A DNA stretch of 35,057 nt from an uncultured Phycisphaerales bacterium (GCA_905480395.1 CAJQQE010000021.1:1-35057); one strand, 5' to 3'. Positions 1-8,610 are shown, counted from the stretch's first letter. Translations and numbers: made by a program. The notes: a model not told the origin generated them from the sequence alone.

Positions 1-225
1 CATGCCTTGTGCCACGATGGTCGAAGTCGAGGTTTCGTCCGCGACCGTCGTTGCGGTCGTCGTGGCATCACTCGCCTGCTCCGAATCATGAGAAGCCGAG
101 CCGGTGACCATCGAGACGATGGAGGCGCACGTTGAACACGCGCCAGTGGTACCCATCACGGTCACGTAGGCCGTGGCGACGGCCGGAACAACCGCGATGG
201 CGAGCAGGACCTTGAGAATCGGCAT
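1..225 (-). CDS. Small secreted or membrane-anchored protein (partial)
   Basis: An open frame of 75 codons starts at the ATG at 225-223 and runs off the left edge of the window. The N-terminus (MPILKVLLAIAVVPAVATAY) is a hydrophobic segment typical of a signal peptide or membrane anchor. It is followed by a C-x-x-C pair (ACSTCAS) near residues 31-34 and then a Ser/Thr/Asp-rich linker. A GGAG sits 8 nt upstream of the ATG on the minus strand, which supports this start. Secreted thioredoxin-fold proteins of Planctomycetota can begin in this way, but the diagnostic domain would lie outside the window, so no function is assigned. Confidence 0.55.
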   Translation of the reverse strand, partial: MPILKVLLAIAVVPAVATAYVTVMGTTGACSTCASIVSMVTGSASHDSEQASDATTTATTVADETSTSTIVAQGM

Positions 226-368
226 TGACCAGACTCCAGAGAGGAAGAAGAAAACGAACCACTCGAGGATAGTCGGTTCGACGCCGGGGTGGACTTGGGA
301 GTTTGGCACTCGCCACGTATTGGGCTTGCTTCGCCCGAATCGGACGGTGGTTCGGTCCGAAACGCGGA

Positions 369-374
369 TATCGT
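369..374 (+). promoter_or_regulatory. Candidate -10 element, leaderless start of 5-oxoprolinase gene
   Basis: TATCGT lies 7 nt before the ATG at 382 and no Shine-Dalgarno sequence is visible. The same geometry (TANNNT, then 6-7 nt, then the start codon) recurs at four other genes in this window. This suggests that transcription starts at or next to the start codon. No convincing -35 is visible. Confidence 0.35.
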
Positions 375-381
375 GGCGAGC

Positions 382-3300
382 ATGGATTCCGATTCGACAT
401 CTTGGCTGGACTCGGAAAGTGAGTCTGGGCGGTGGATGATCCGGATCGACACCGGCGGTACCTTCACAGACTGCCTGGCCAGCCCACCCGGAGCGAATGC
501 CGGGCCACCGAGCCGAGTGAAAGTTCTGAGTTCGGGACGAGTTCGAGGTCGACTTATCGACGGGCGGGTACACGGTTTGCGAGGGCTGGAATTTCTGGTT
601 GGCGCGGTGGTTCGTCGGCTCGACGACGGGCGTGCGATTGGTCGGCTCGCGGTCGGCGCTGCGGTGCACGGTGGCGATACCAGCGTCGCCGAAGGCATGA
701 CGGTTGAGCTCGATCCAGAGATGGACGCGCCCCGGCTCGCGATGCATCTTGCGACGGGAACACCCATCGGCCATGAGCTTCCCGCGATCGACCTGCGGAT
801 CGCGACGACCCGTGCGACCAATGCGCTTTTGGTCGGTGCCACGGGGCGAGTGCTCTTGATCACAAATCAAGGGCTTGAAGATCTCGCGGTGATCGGCGAT
901 CAGAGTCGGCCAGACCTCTTTGATCTCGATGTCCGTCCGCCCCGTCTTGAACCAGCCGCGGTCATTGGCATCAGCGCCCGTCTGGATGCAGATGGAAACG
1001 AATTGGTCGCACTCAATGTTGCCGAGGTCGTTGCGCTGGTCGAGGCTCAGCTTTGTGCAGACGAAGGAGGCTTCGATGCCATCGGCATCTGCCTCCTTCA
1101 TTCCTGGCGAGATCCATCACATGAGATTCGGATTGCCGAAGCGATCGCGGCCCGGTTTCCTCGATTCCCACTTTCGGTGGGCTTCGTTTGTTCGCCGGAT
1201 ATCAGATTGGTTCCCAGGGTTCGAACCGTGGTCGCCGACGCGGCCTTGGCGCCGGTCATGCAGGCGTTTTTAGATGGGCTGGGTCTTGATCATCAAAAAA
1301 GCCAAGTCTTGGCGATGACCAGCGGCGGTGGACTCGTCGAGTCCTCGAGCTATCGCCCGTCCGAGAGTTTGCTGAGCGGGCCAGCGGCAGGAATCGTCGG
1401 GGCCATCGCCACCGCGGCCCGGAGCCACGCGCACCGCATTGTCGGCTTCGATATGGGTGGAACCAGTACCGATGTGGGACGAGCAGAACGGGTGGCCGAT
1501 CTTCGGGACGTCACTCAGGTCGGAAGCGCGACCGTCCGGACCCCTTGTGTCGACCTCCACACGATTGCCGCGGGTGGCGGATCGATCTGTGGCGTGAGAG
1601 ATGGGCAGCTGCAGGTCGGGCCTGAATCCGCGGGAGCGGCGCCCGGGCCGGCCTGTTTCGGCGCGGGTGGCCCGTTGACCATCACGGATGTCAATCTTCT
1701 TCTTGGCCGAGCCGACCCCGCGCGGTTCGGAGTCCCATTGATGATCGAACACGCTGAAGCCGCGATGGAAGCCATCTCGTTGGAGACGGGTCGCTCACGC
1801 GAGGATCTCCTCGATGGGTTCGTGACGCTTGCCGATGAACGAATGGCAGAAGCGATCCGAACCGTCACGACGCGGCGTGGTGAAGATCCCGTCGAACATG
1901 TTCTGGTCGCATTCGGCGGGGCCGGTGGTCAACATGCCTGCGGCGTGGCCGCCAGACTCGGCATGCAGCGAGTGATCGTTCCTCCGGACGGGGGGCTGTT
2001 GAGCGCTGTGGGCCTCCACGTCGCGGTTCAGGAGCGGGCGGTCGAAGAGGCGGTCCTGAAACCGATCGATGAGTTCGATCCGGCGCCCCCACTCGCAGAG
2101 GTCACGCGACGCGCCCTTGAGTCCGCACGGCAGGTCGGGGTCGATCATCCGGTGATCCGGCGACGCCAAATGCGTTGTCGGCTGGTCGGCCAGAACACGA
2201 CGATTGACCTGGAGCTCAATCCGTCTGCGACACCGGTTGATTCAGACCGCCTCCGGGTGATGTTTCAGGATGCGTATGCTCGACTCTACGGCCATGCGCC
2301 GCCGGATCGGCCGATCGAACTCGCTTCTATCCGAGTCTTCGCAGGAGATGCTTGCGGCGATGATCCGCCTGATCCCGAGCCTTCGAGAGCGAGTTCTGGC
2401 CGCTGGGACGAGGGTGATCGGTCGATTGATCGGGGTCATCTTTCGGCGGCTCAGGTCGTTCATGGGCCCGCTTTGATCGCGGACGACACCAGCACCATCT
2501 ACGTGGCAATGGGCTGGGTCGCCACCGCAGACGACTCTGGGTCGATCGTGTTGGATCGAGACGACTCCGGTGCCGTCGGAATCGTCGGTGCGGCCGCCTC
2601 GGAGATCATGGCGTGTCGTCTGGAATCAATTGCCTTGGATATGGGAGAGACGCTCCGCCGAACGGCCCTCAGCGTGAACGTGAAGGAACGTCTCGATTAC
2701 TCCTGTGGGATTGTCGACTCCGATGGCCGATTGGTCGTCAACGCACCTCACATGCCGGTGCACCTTGGAGCCCTCGGCGACTGTGTGCGTGCGGTCACGG
2801 CGAGGTTGGAATTGCATCCTGGCGACGTCGCCATCGTCAATCATCCAGGGTTCGGCGGCTCCCATCTTCCGGATCTCACGGTGGTCACGCCGGTCTTTGA
2901 TACCGACAACACGTGTTTTGCGTATGCCGTGAATCGAGCCCATCATGCGGAGATCGGTGGTTCAAGGCCCGGATCGATGCCACCCGATGCACGCCACCTC
3001 AGCGAAGAAGGTGTGGTGATCGCGCCAATGAAAATCATTGAGGGCGGTGTGCCTCGCTTCGATCTCTTCGAGCGCATGCTCACCAGCGGACCATTTCCAT
3101 CGCGTGCGGTGGCGGATAATCTCGCGGATCTTGAAGGTCAGCTGGCCGCCAATCGACTCGGCGCTGAGCGATTGAACACTCTCTACACGCTCGTCGGTTC
3201 AGACCGCTTTGCGGCGGATCTTGAGTCGCTTCGAAATCGGTGTGCATCCTCGATTCGTCGGCTTTCCCAGCGACTTGATGGGATGGATCGGACCGTCACG

Positions 3301-4119
3301 GAACGGCTCGATGATGGAACGCCGATCATGGTGCGAGTGTGGTCGACGTTCGGTCGGATGCACATCGACTTCACGGGATCCGGCGGCGAGCATCCGGGGA
3401 ATCTCAATGCCCCGCTTGCGGTGGTGCGGGCTGCGGTGCTCTATGTACTTCGAGTGGTCGCGGGCGAGGATATTCCCCTCAATGAAGGTGCGATTGATGC
3501 GGTCGAATTGGTGTGTCCGCGTGGCTTCCTGAACCCTCGATTCAGTGGTGATGCCTCGGTTGACCCCGCGGTGGCAATTGGTAATACGGAGACCAGCCAG
3601 CGAGTCGTTGATTCGCTCTTGAAAGCATTCGAGGTCGTGGCGTGCAGCCAGGGAACCATGAACAATCTGCTCCTCGGAAATGATCGGTTCGGCTACTACG
3701 AGACCATCTGTGGTGGTACGGGAGCTGGACCTGGGTTTTCGGGATGCGACGCCATACACAGCCACATGACCAACACGCGATTGACCGATCCAGAAGTGAT
3801 CGAGCATCGGTACCCGCTTCGGCTGGTCCGATTTGGGATCCGTAGGGGATCTGGTGGTGCCGGGATCACGCCGGGTGGTGATGGCGTTTGCAGAGTTCTC
3901 GCCGCCTTAACACCTCTTTCCGGCTCGCTGCTGGCCCAACATCATCTCGAACGTCCGTACGGCCTTGATTCCGGTGAAGCCGGGAGTTGCGGACAGGCCA
4001 AGATTGTTCGAGGTTGCGGACAGACCGATGTCCTACCAGGGATCAGTGCATTTGAACTTGAGCCGGGCGACGAACTCTGGATCGAGACTCCCGGAGGCGG
4101 CGGTTGCGGCGACCGATGA
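382..4119 (+). CDS. Hydantoinase/5-oxoprolinase, HyuA-HyuB fusion
   Basis: A protein of about 1245 residues with the architecture of ATP-dependent 5-oxoprolinase, which hydrolyses 5-oxo-L-proline to glutamate in the cytoplasm. The N-terminal hydantoinase A part carries the nucleotide-binding signature GGTFTDC (about residues 25-31) and a second one, FDMGGTSTDV (about 355). The hydantoinase B part starts near residue 735 (RLESIALDMGETLRRTA, then NVKERLDYSCGI and APHMPVHLGALG) and runs to the C-terminus. The length matches fused oxoprolinases of about 1250-1290 residues, whereas many bacteria split the two parts. The frame is open further upstream. I chose ATG 382 because the family usually has a short N-terminus ending in an aromatic just before the GGTFTD strand (here GRWMIRIDTGG), and because of the -10-like hexamer; ATG 436 is the alternative. 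Hydantoin or another cyclic-amide substrate cannot be excluded. Confidence 0.9.
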   Translation: MDSDSTSWLDSESESGRWMIRIDTGGTFTDCLASPPGANAGPPSRVKVLSSGRVRGRLIDGRVHGLRGLEFLVGAVVRRLDDGRAIGRLAVGAAVHGGDTSVAEGMTVELDPEMDAPRLAMHLATGTPIGHELPAIDLRIATTRATNALLVGATGRVLLITNQGLEDLAVIGDQSRPDLFDLDVRPPRLEPAAVIGISARLDADGNELVALNVAEVVALVEAQLCADEGGFDAIGICLLHSWRDPSHEIRIAEAIAARFPRFPLSVGFVCSPDIRLVPRVRTVVADAALAPVMQAFLDGLGLDHQKSQVLAMTSGGGLVESSSYRPSESLLSGPAAGIVGAIATAARSHAHRIVGFDMGGTSTDVGRAERVADLRDVTQVGSATVRTPCVDLHTIAAGGGSICGVRDGQLQVGPESAGAAPGPACFGAGGPLTITDVNLLLGRADPARFGVPLMIEHAEAAMEAISLETGRSREDLLDGFVTLADERMAEAIRTVTTRRGEDPVEHVLVAFGGAGGQHACGVAARLGMQRVIVPPDGGLLSAVGLHVAVQERAVEEAVLKPIDEFDPAPPLAEVTRRALESARQVGVDHPVIRRRQMRCRLVGQNTTIDLELNPSATPVDSDRLRVMFQDAYARLYGHAPPDRPIELASIRVFAGDACGDDPPDPEPSRASSGRWDEGDRSIDRGHLSAAQVVHGPALIADDTSTIYVAMGWVATADDSGSIVLDRDDSGAVGIVGAAASEIMACRLESIALDMGETLRRTALSVNVKERLDYSCGIVDSDGRLVVNAPHMPVHLGALGDCVRAVTARLELHPGDVAIVNHPGFGGSHLPDLTVVTPVFDTDNTCFAYAVNRAHHAEIGGSRPGSMPPDARHLSEEGVVIAPMKIIEGGVPRFDLFERMLTSGPFPSRAVADNLADLEGQLAANRLGAERLNTLYTLVGSDRFAADLESLRNRCASSIRRLSQRLDGMDRTVTERLDDGTPIMVRVWSTFGRMHIDFTGSGGEHPGNLNAPLAVVRAAVLYVLRVVAGEDIPLNEGAIDAVELVCPRGFLNPRFSGDASVDPAVAIGNTETSQRVVDSLLKAFEVVACSQGTMNNLLLGNDRFGYYETICGGTGAGPGFSGCDAIHSHMTNTRLTDPEVIEHRYPLRLVRFGIRRGSGGAGITPGGDGVCRVLAALTPLSGSLLAQHHLERPYGLDSGEAGSCGQAKIVRGCGQTDVLPGISAFELEPGDELWIETPGGGGCGDR

Positions 4120-4201
4120 AGGCGAGCACGCCCCTAAAGAACCAGCATTTCGAGCGAGGCCTTTTCGAATTGAGCGACGCGAGAGGATATGAGCGGGTCC
4201 C

Positions 4202-4245
4202 AAAAAAGGGACCGTCGATCCCCGGCGTGAGCCGAGGATCGACGG
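4202..4245 (-). terminator. Intrinsic terminator of the 4282-4821 gene
   Basis: Inverted repeat 4212-4226 / 4231-4245 (CCGTCGATCCCCGGC and its near-perfect complement, one mismatch, 4-nt loop). Read on the minus strand it is followed by GGTCCC and six T (4207-4202). The T run itself sits in the loop of a second small hairpin, GGTCCC/GGGACC (4196-4213). It lies 37 bases past the stop codon of the minus-strand gene. The plus side has no T run, so it probably does not serve the oxoprolinase gene. Confidence 0.75.
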
Positions 4246-4281
4246 AATATGTGCCCTAATTAACGTGGTGTCGAGCGCGGA

Positions 4282-4821
4282 TCAGGCGCGACGACGGCCG
4301 CCAGCGAGTCCGGCAAGGCCGAGCAGCGCGAGCGCACCTGGAGCAGGAACCGAGTTCACTCCAAAGAACGTGAGTTCAGCCGAAGTAGCGGTACCGGCAG
4401 AAGTTGCCCAGCCGTTGGCCATGTAGGCCATTCCCATGCCGCTCATGGCTTGGCTGAAGGAGGTGAAACCACTGTAGCTGCCATCGGAGGGTGATCCGCT
4501 GGTGCCGCCACCGGAATTCCAGGTTCCGCCGACGATGTCGCCGATGCTCAAGTTGAAGCCACCGATCGAAGCGCCGCTCACGCCGTCAGACATACCGAAG
4601 AGCATGTCGGAAGCCCAGCTGGAGTCGCCGGTGCTGTTTTCCCAGGTGTAGCTGTAGCCGATGCCGGTGAGGACGCCGCTGACGGCACCCATGTCGATGG
4701 ACGTGTACTCGCCGCCGAGAAGATCGGTCGACAAGAAGCTGACGGTGACGTCTGCTGCTGCACCACCACAAATTGCAGCTGCCGAAGCGCCTGCTGCTGT
4801 AAGAACGAATCTCTTACTCAT
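4282..4821 (-). CDS. Secreted protein with C-terminal sorting tail (PEP-CTERM-like), paralogue 1
   Basis: 179 residues. It has an N-terminal signal peptide (MSKRFVLTAAGASAAAICGG, cleavage probably after the AAA near residue 23), a Gly/Ser-rich predicted beta domain, and a C-terminal tail VPAPGALALLGLAGLAGGRR-RA. This tail is the planctomycete form of a PEP-CTERM signal: a short Pro motif, a hydrophobic helix and an Arg cluster. In that family an exosortase system in the membrane processes the tail; no exosortase is seen here. The start is ATG 4821, with GGAGG 8 nt upstream; an in-frame TTG at 4836 lies inside the untranslated leader. The middle (TGDSSWASDMLFG...GGFNLSIG) aligns with the next gene (TGDFTWAGDVLFG...GGYNVSFG), so the two are tandem paralogues. 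Function unknown, probably surface or extracellular. Confidence 0.85.
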   Translation of the reverse strand: MSKRFVLTAAGASAAAICGGAAADVTVSFLSTDLLGGEYTSIDMGAVSGVLTGIGYSYTWENSTGDSSWASDMLFGMSDGVSGASIGGFNLSIGDIVGGTWNSGGGTSGSPSDGSYSGFTSFSQAMSGMGMAYMANGWATSAGTATSAELTFFGVNSVPAPGALALLGLAGLAGGRRRA

Positions 4822-5175
4822 CTCTGAATCCTCCAATAGGAAGTTGGGAACTTGACTCGCCTAACACATTGGGAATAGGGCACGAGTCGTAAATAGGGAG
4901 TTCTAACACGTTGAAAGTAGTCGAGAAGTCATCGAATCGGAAATGAAAACCCATAAAAATGTCATGTTTATTGCGTTTTGATCGCAAAAAAGGCTTTTTC
5001 GAGTGGAATACGAGGTGGTTTATCCGCCACGATCGATTATCGGAACCAACAGCCGTTGGCTTTTTGGGTGATGAGAGCCCTGCTTGTCATTTTGTGGTGG
5101 GACCACAATTCAATTATCTACGCAAAGTTCTCTTGTCTGATTGGGATCGAAGACCCTCGCTCAACGCAACAAGAA
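4822..5175. other. Intergenic region, AT-richer, no gene seen
   Basis: About 350 bases between two minus-strand surface-protein genes. It holds the ribosome binding site of the first gene (GGAGG, 4830-4834 on the minus strand) and presumably its promoter. It is visibly richer in A/T than the surroundings. Two overlapping plus-strand open frames here (4959-5250) have no start signal, no recognisable domain, and run through the terminator hairpin, so they are not called. Confidence 0.6.
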
Positions 5176-5204
5176 CAGCCCCCGATCCAGAAGATCGGGG
5201 GCTG
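5176..5204. terminator. Strong hairpin terminator, probably bidirectional
   Basis: A perfect 12-bp stem, CAGCCCCCGATC (5176-5187) with its complement (5193-5204), and a 5-nt loop. It lies 52 bases past the stop of the minus-strand gene at 5257. On the minus strand it is followed by TTCTTGTTG, and on the plus strand by a T-rich stretch to 5229. It probably ends transcription of the downstream-facing surface-protein gene. Confidence 0.75.
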
Positions 5205-5256
5205 GTATTCATTTCTTATCTTCTTTTTTGACCCCGCTTGGCGACTTTGAACGGGC

Positions 5257-5790
5257 TCAGGCTCGACGTCGACGTCCGGTCAACCCAGCGATTCCCATGA
5301 GGGCGAGTACGCCAGGCGTCGGAACGGCAAGGCCATTCAATCCCAAGACGCCGGCCCAACTGGTGTCAACCGATGTTTCATAGCCATTAGCGACCTCAAT
5401 GATCCAGTCGCCACCGCCGCTCAAACCGAAGGCGGCGAGATCCGCTGAAAATCCATAGCTACCCGAGACATCGACGTCCCAGTCCGCCGGAAAATCACCG
5501 CCGACGGTATAGCCGAATGAGACGTTATACCCGCCGAATTCGATGGAGTTTCCGTTGGGATCGGTGAATCCGAAGAGGACGTCACCAGCCCAAGTGAAGT
5601 CGCCGGTATTCGTGAAATCAATCGCAAAGTCGATTGAATCAAGAGCGCCGCCGTCGACATTGAGGACGTACGAGGTCGAATCCGTTCCGTTGCTGTTGAG
5701 CAACTCAAAATCAAGATCGACGTTGGCAACGGCCATTCCGCAGAGCGAGAGTGGCGCCAGGCCACTCACCATAAGGATTGAAGTCTTCAT
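5257..5790 (-). CDS. Secreted protein with C-terminal sorting tail (PEP-CTERM-like), paralogue 2
   Basis: 177 residues. Signal peptide MKTSILMVSGLAPLSLCGMA (cleavage probably near AVA/NV), then an acidic Gly/Asp-rich beta-type domain, and a C-terminal tail VPTPGVLALMGIAGLTGRRR-RA. The start is ATG 5790, preceded by AGGAGG at a spacing of 10 nt; longer in-frame upstream sequence lacks a better start. It is homologous to the neighbour at 4282-4821 in the central W/G/F/G pattern and in the tail, but it is more acidic and diverged, so the duplication is not recent. Exported and probably anchored or processed by an exosortase-type system encoded elsewhere. No catalytic motif is visible. Confidence 0.85.
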   Translation of the reverse strand: MKTSILMVSGLAPLSLCGMAVANVDLDFELLNSNGTDSTSYVLNVDGGALDSIDFAIDFTNTGDFTWAGDVLFGFTDPNGNSIEFGGYNVSFGYTVGGDFPADWDVDVSGSYGFSADLAAFGLSGGGDWIIEVANGYETSVDTSWAGVLGLNGLAVPTPGVLALMGIAGLTGRRRRA

Positions 5791-6055
5791 CTCTATTGGT
5801 CCTCCTAAGATCCAGCATGTCTTGGCACCTGGAATCACATGTCTTCTTCAAGCAGTTGCCCGAACGAACATTCGCCGAGTCAGCCGCCCGTTTTCCCTTA
5901 CTTTGAAAATGCCATCAACCACCGATGAATCAAGCCATCGCGGGCTGAGCAAGGCATTTTGCACGCGAAGACATGGTTCGGGCAATACCGTGGGCACCGC
6001 AACTCATGTTTGGTAAAGGGGTTAAGAAAACAGTCGGACGTCGAAAAAACTTCGT

Positions 6056-6922
6056 TTATGACGACAAAGTTTGACCGCCATACTGAAATGGCGTAATCGA
6101 AGACGCGGTGGCACGGCCCGGACGGAGGATGACTAAGGCGCCACAGAGGCGTTCGTCCCCAGAACCCATCTCATACGGCGTGTGGACCGCGGTCCGCATG
6201 TGCCGAAGCACGGCATCTGGATCCCGCCCGATGATCGAGGCGTATGGTCCGCACATGCCGACATCGGTCTGGAACGCGGTTCCTCTGGGCAGGACGCGAG
6301 CGTCTGCAGTTGGAACATGGGTATGAGTACCGAGCACCGTGGTCACTCGGCCGTCTAGATGGAACGCGGTCGCCGCTTTTTCGGCGGTGGCCTCCATGTG
6401 AACATCAACCAAGGTGCCTGCCACCGATGGGTTCGCCTCGAGCAGCTCATCTGCCACGGCGAACGGATCGTTGGCAGGTAATCCCATGTAAACCCTTCCA
6501 AGAAGGCTGAAAACGAGGAGATCGCCACCCCCGCAGGCCTTGGGAAGTGGGACCCGCACAAATCGTTTTCCGGGGGCATGGGCCGAGAGATTGGCTGGCC
6601 GGCAGATTGGTTCCGTCGGATCTTCGAGGAACGGCACGATGCGGCGATCTCGGTAGACGTGATCTCCGAGCGTGATGGCATCGATCCCCAGCTTGCGAAT
6701 CGCGTGGTACAGATCAGGGCTGAGTCCCGAGCCATTTCTGAGGTTCTCAGCATTGGCGATGATTAAGTCTGGTTCGTGGTCTCGGCGGAGATCATCCAGA
6801 TGGGCGATGAGCGTTCGCCGCCCGGGTGCCCCGTTGAGATCCCCTAAAAACGCCAATCGGGCCGCTCTTGGAGATTTTCTGGCGTCAGAGAGACCTGTTT
6901 CGGTGGTTGGCTGGCTTTGCAT
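6056..6922 (-). CDS. YmdB-family metallophosphoesterase (2',3'-cyclic nucleotide phosphodiesterase type)
   Basis: 288 residues, about the usual length for YmdB (TIGR00282 family), with a short N-terminal extension. The dinuclear metal-site motifs appear in order: LAFLGDLNGAPGRR (Asp), IIANAENLRNG (Glu/Asn), LGDHVYRD, VDVHMEATAEKAA (His) and VLGTHTHVPTADAR (two His), then TDVGMCGPYASIIG. In Bacillus YmdB the third motif is GNH; here the Asn ligand position is Asp (GDH). The family hydrolyses 2',3'-cyclic nucleotides and in Bacillus affects RNA turnover and biofilm development. No strong ribosome binding site is visible; ATG 6922 was chosen, and an in-frame GTG at 6940 would add six residues. 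No rny (RNase Y) neighbour is present. Confidence 0.85.
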   Translation of the reverse strand: MQSQPTTETGLSDARKSPRAARLAFLGDLNGAPGRRTLIAHLDDLRRDHEPDLIIANAENLRNGSGLSPDLYHAIRKLGIDAITLGDHVYRDRRIVPFLEDPTEPICRPANLSAHAPGKRFVRVPLPKACGGGDLLVFSLLGRVYMGLPANDPFAVADELLEANPSVAGTLVDVHMEATAEKAATAFHLDGRVTTVLGTHTHVPTADARVLPRGTAFQTDVGMCGPYASIIGRDPDAVLRHMRTAVHTPYEMGSGDERLCGALVILRPGRATASSITPFQYGGQTLSS

Positions 6923-7251
6923 GGGTCCGGCACGGTACACTTCTAGCGTCGAGTTCGGCGGTTGGTCGCAATCGCGATCCTGCCCCTCGGCCGCGGATGA
7001 GTCTGATTTCGGTGTTGATTCCAGCGTCTGCTTGGAGTTGTCTCCGTTGGCGAGGTTGGCTGCGAAGGTGTTCCTGCCACCGTGTCAAGGCATCCGAGCT
7101 TGGCTCATCTCCATCCGCCTCTGGCTCGTGCTCGATGATGACGATGTTGATTTTGATGTCATCAATCAAGCGAACGGCGTTCCAGACACGGTCGACGCAT
7201 TCATGCAGAGGTCACTGCGTTTAGAAGTAGGAAGTACAGGAGTTCACGAAG
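6923..7251. other. Intergenic region between YmdB gene and DUF3553 gene
   Basis: About 330 bases between divergent genes, so both promoters should lie here. A minus-strand frame from about 7200 down to 6885 encodes plausible-looking, charged sequence (WNAVRLIDDIKINIVIIEHE) but has only TTG/CTG starts, no ribosome binding site, and overlaps the YmdB start. It is left uncalled. No RNA gene was recognised. Confidence 0.4.
7238..7242 (+). promoter_or_regulatory. Ribosome binding site fixing a TTG start
   Basis: AGGAG ends 9 nt before the TTG at 7252. It is the only good initiation signal near the N-terminal DUF3553 motif, and there is no in-frame ATG or GTG close by, so it decides the start. Confidence 0.7.
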
Positions 7252-7869
7252 TTGAAGCACAAGCAAGGTGATCGCGTGACCCATCCCGGTAGGCCGGAAT
7301 GGGGAATCGGCGAAGTCATGAAAGTCGAACTAATCACACGTGACGGTCGGCCGGATCGTCGTGTTTGGATCAAGTTCCCCAATGAGGGCACCAAGACCGT
7401 GCTCGCCAGCATGGCCGGACTTGAGACGATCGAGAAACCGATCGCTCAGGAGGCGGCGGAGCGCGGAACGCTGCTTGATCGAGAGGCGTCGCAAGAGTCT
7501 GGATGGCTGGGAGCGATCGCCAAGAGCCGACCAGAAGAAGCCATGATCGCGGTCCCAGATCGGGCGACGGATCCCTTTATGGCGGCCGGCGTACGCCTCA
7601 AGTTCATCTACGGGCTCTATCGCTTCAACAAGAGTGGCGGTTCCATCATCGAGTGGGCCATCGCCCAGACTGGTCTTGATGATCCGTTGGCCCGTTTTAA
7701 TCGCCATGAGCTGGAACAATTCTTTGATCGATGGTGCTGGGAACGAGATCGTGTCCTCGCGCGGACCATTGATGAAGCCAGAAAGGCTGGCGAGCCCATC
7801 GACGCCCTCCTTCGGGACGCCCCCCCCGCCGCTCGCCGTGGTCTGAAGAAGGCCGCCCCGGCTCGCTGA
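7252..7869 (+). CDS. DUF3553 domain protein
   Basis: 205 residues starting at TTG 7252 behind a clear AGGAG. The N-terminal 60 residues match DUF3553 (KQGDRVTHPGRPEWGIGEVM, then RRVWIKFPNEGTKTV), a small beta-barrel-like module. Similar Tudor-like folds end UvrD/PcrA helicases, where they contact RNA polymerase; whether this protein does so is inference. The remaining 140 residues are mostly helical, with a conserved-looking segment RLKFIYGLYRFNKSGGSIIE and a basic Ala-rich end (RGLKKAAPAR). No enzyme motif is visible. It stands alone, followed about 210 bases later by the small coiled-coil gene. Confidence 0.8.
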   Translation: MKHKQGDRVTHPGRPEWGIGEVMKVELITRDGRPDRRVWIKFPNEGTKTVLASMAGLETIEKPIAQEAAERGTLLDREASQESGWLGAIAKSRPEEAMIAVPDRATDPFMAAGVRLKFIYGLYRFNKSGGSIIEWAIAQTGLDDPLARFNRHELEQFFDRWCWERDRVLARTIDEARKAGEPIDALLRDAPPAARRGLKKAAPAR

Positions 7870-8078
7870 GTCAGTTCGTCCGAAAACAACCGCATGACGA
7901 CGTCGTACCTTCCGGTTTGGGAGGTCTGGTCGGCTTGCGCGGCGATCGGCACCTGGGAACATGACCATCCTTGCTCAAAGACTTGGAGGACGCCCTTTCG
8001 CGTGGCATTGATTCATTCGTCAGCGACGAGACTTGATTCGTCGACCTTCCCACCGATTCGAAACAGGAAACAGAAGAC

Positions 8079-8402
8079 ATGGATGAAATTACCTTTCAGC
8101 GGAAAATGCAGGAGCTCATGTCCCGAATCCAGGCGATGCCGGAAGCGAGTGACGAGCCGAGCAACGACGTCAATGAGATCGGTGAACGCCGAAATCGCAT
8201 CAAGGCTTCAGTGGCAGAACTTCAGGAATCACTGGACTACCTTCGCCTGAGCGTCAAGTACCTCGTTTTCGATCTTGAGGCAACTCGCCGTGAGAACTCC
8301 TATCTCCGACGGATGCTCGAACAGTCGAGCCGGGATGCCCAACGGCAGATCGAGGATGAGGAGCCCAACGAAGATTTTGGAGACGAGGAACGTTTCGATT
8401 GA
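8079..8402 (+). CDS. Small coiled-coil protein, conserved type in Planctomycetota
   Basis: 107 residues, highly charged and almost entirely helical. Heptad-like stretches occur at about residues 30-50 and 60-95 (VAELQESLDYLRLSVKYLVF, DLEATRRENSYLRRMLEQ), and the tail is very acidic (QIEDEEPNEDFGDEERFD). AGGAAA sits upstream of the ATG. I recall similar short proteins with the LDYLR...KYL.FDLEATRREN signature from planctomycete genomes, annotated as hypothetical, but cannot verify this here. It is likely a cytoplasmic, oligomeric protein. The gene is closed by the strong terminator at 8507-8546, so it forms its own unit or ends one with the DUF3553 gene. Confidence 0.75.
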   Translation: MDEITFQRKMQELMSRIQAMPEASDEPSNDVNEIGERRNRIKASVAELQESLDYLRLSVKYLVFDLEATRRENSYLRRMLEQSSRDAQRQIEDEEPNEDFGDEERFD

Positions 8403-8506
8403 ATTTGACTCCCCCGGTGTCGACGAATCCCGAGTCGACACTGATCCGGTGATGTTGGGGGTTCCCCAGTCGGCCGATCCAGGTTGGCCCCGACCAGCAT
8501 TCACCT

Positions 8507-8546
8507 GAAACGCGTACCGGTTCTGCCGGTACGCGTTTCGTTTTTG
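8507..8546 (+). terminator. Strong intrinsic terminator
   Basis: A perfect 14-bp stem, GAAACGCGTACCGG (8507-8520) with its complement (8526-8539), a 5-nt loop and then GTTTTTGTGTT. It closes the unit ending with the coiled-coil gene (stop at 8402). A second, smaller hairpin, GTGTCGAC/GTCGACAC (8417-8424 / 8434-8441), lies between the stop codon and this terminator. Confidence 0.9.
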
Positions 8547-8598
8547 TGTTCGCTCAGCATCGACTCCAAAGACCACCCCGAAGGCGGGACGCTGACGC

Positions 8599-8604
8599 TA
8601 GACT
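8599..8604 (+). promoter_or_regulatory. Candidate -10 element, leaderless start of UbiB-family gene
   Basis: TAGACT is separated by 6 nt (CTCCCC) from the GTG at 8611, with no Shine-Dalgarno sequence. It is the same hexamer, at nearly the same distance, as at 11495-11500. Confidence 0.45.
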
Positions 8605-8610
8605 CTCCCC

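Noticed and set aside
162-863. 233-codon minus-strand frame over the start of the oxoprolinase gene
   Set aside because: Ser/Arg/Pro-rich shadow of a well-supported gene; the real minus-strand gene here ends its start at 225 in another frame.
4959-5250. Two overlapping plus-strand frames of 90 codons
   Set aside because: No start signals, they cross a terminator hairpin, and the sequence has unusual composition without domains.
6885-7169. Minus-strand frame with plausible helical, charged sequence
   Set aside because: Only TTG/CTG starts, no ribosome binding site, overlaps the start of the YmdB gene, and no family is recognised.
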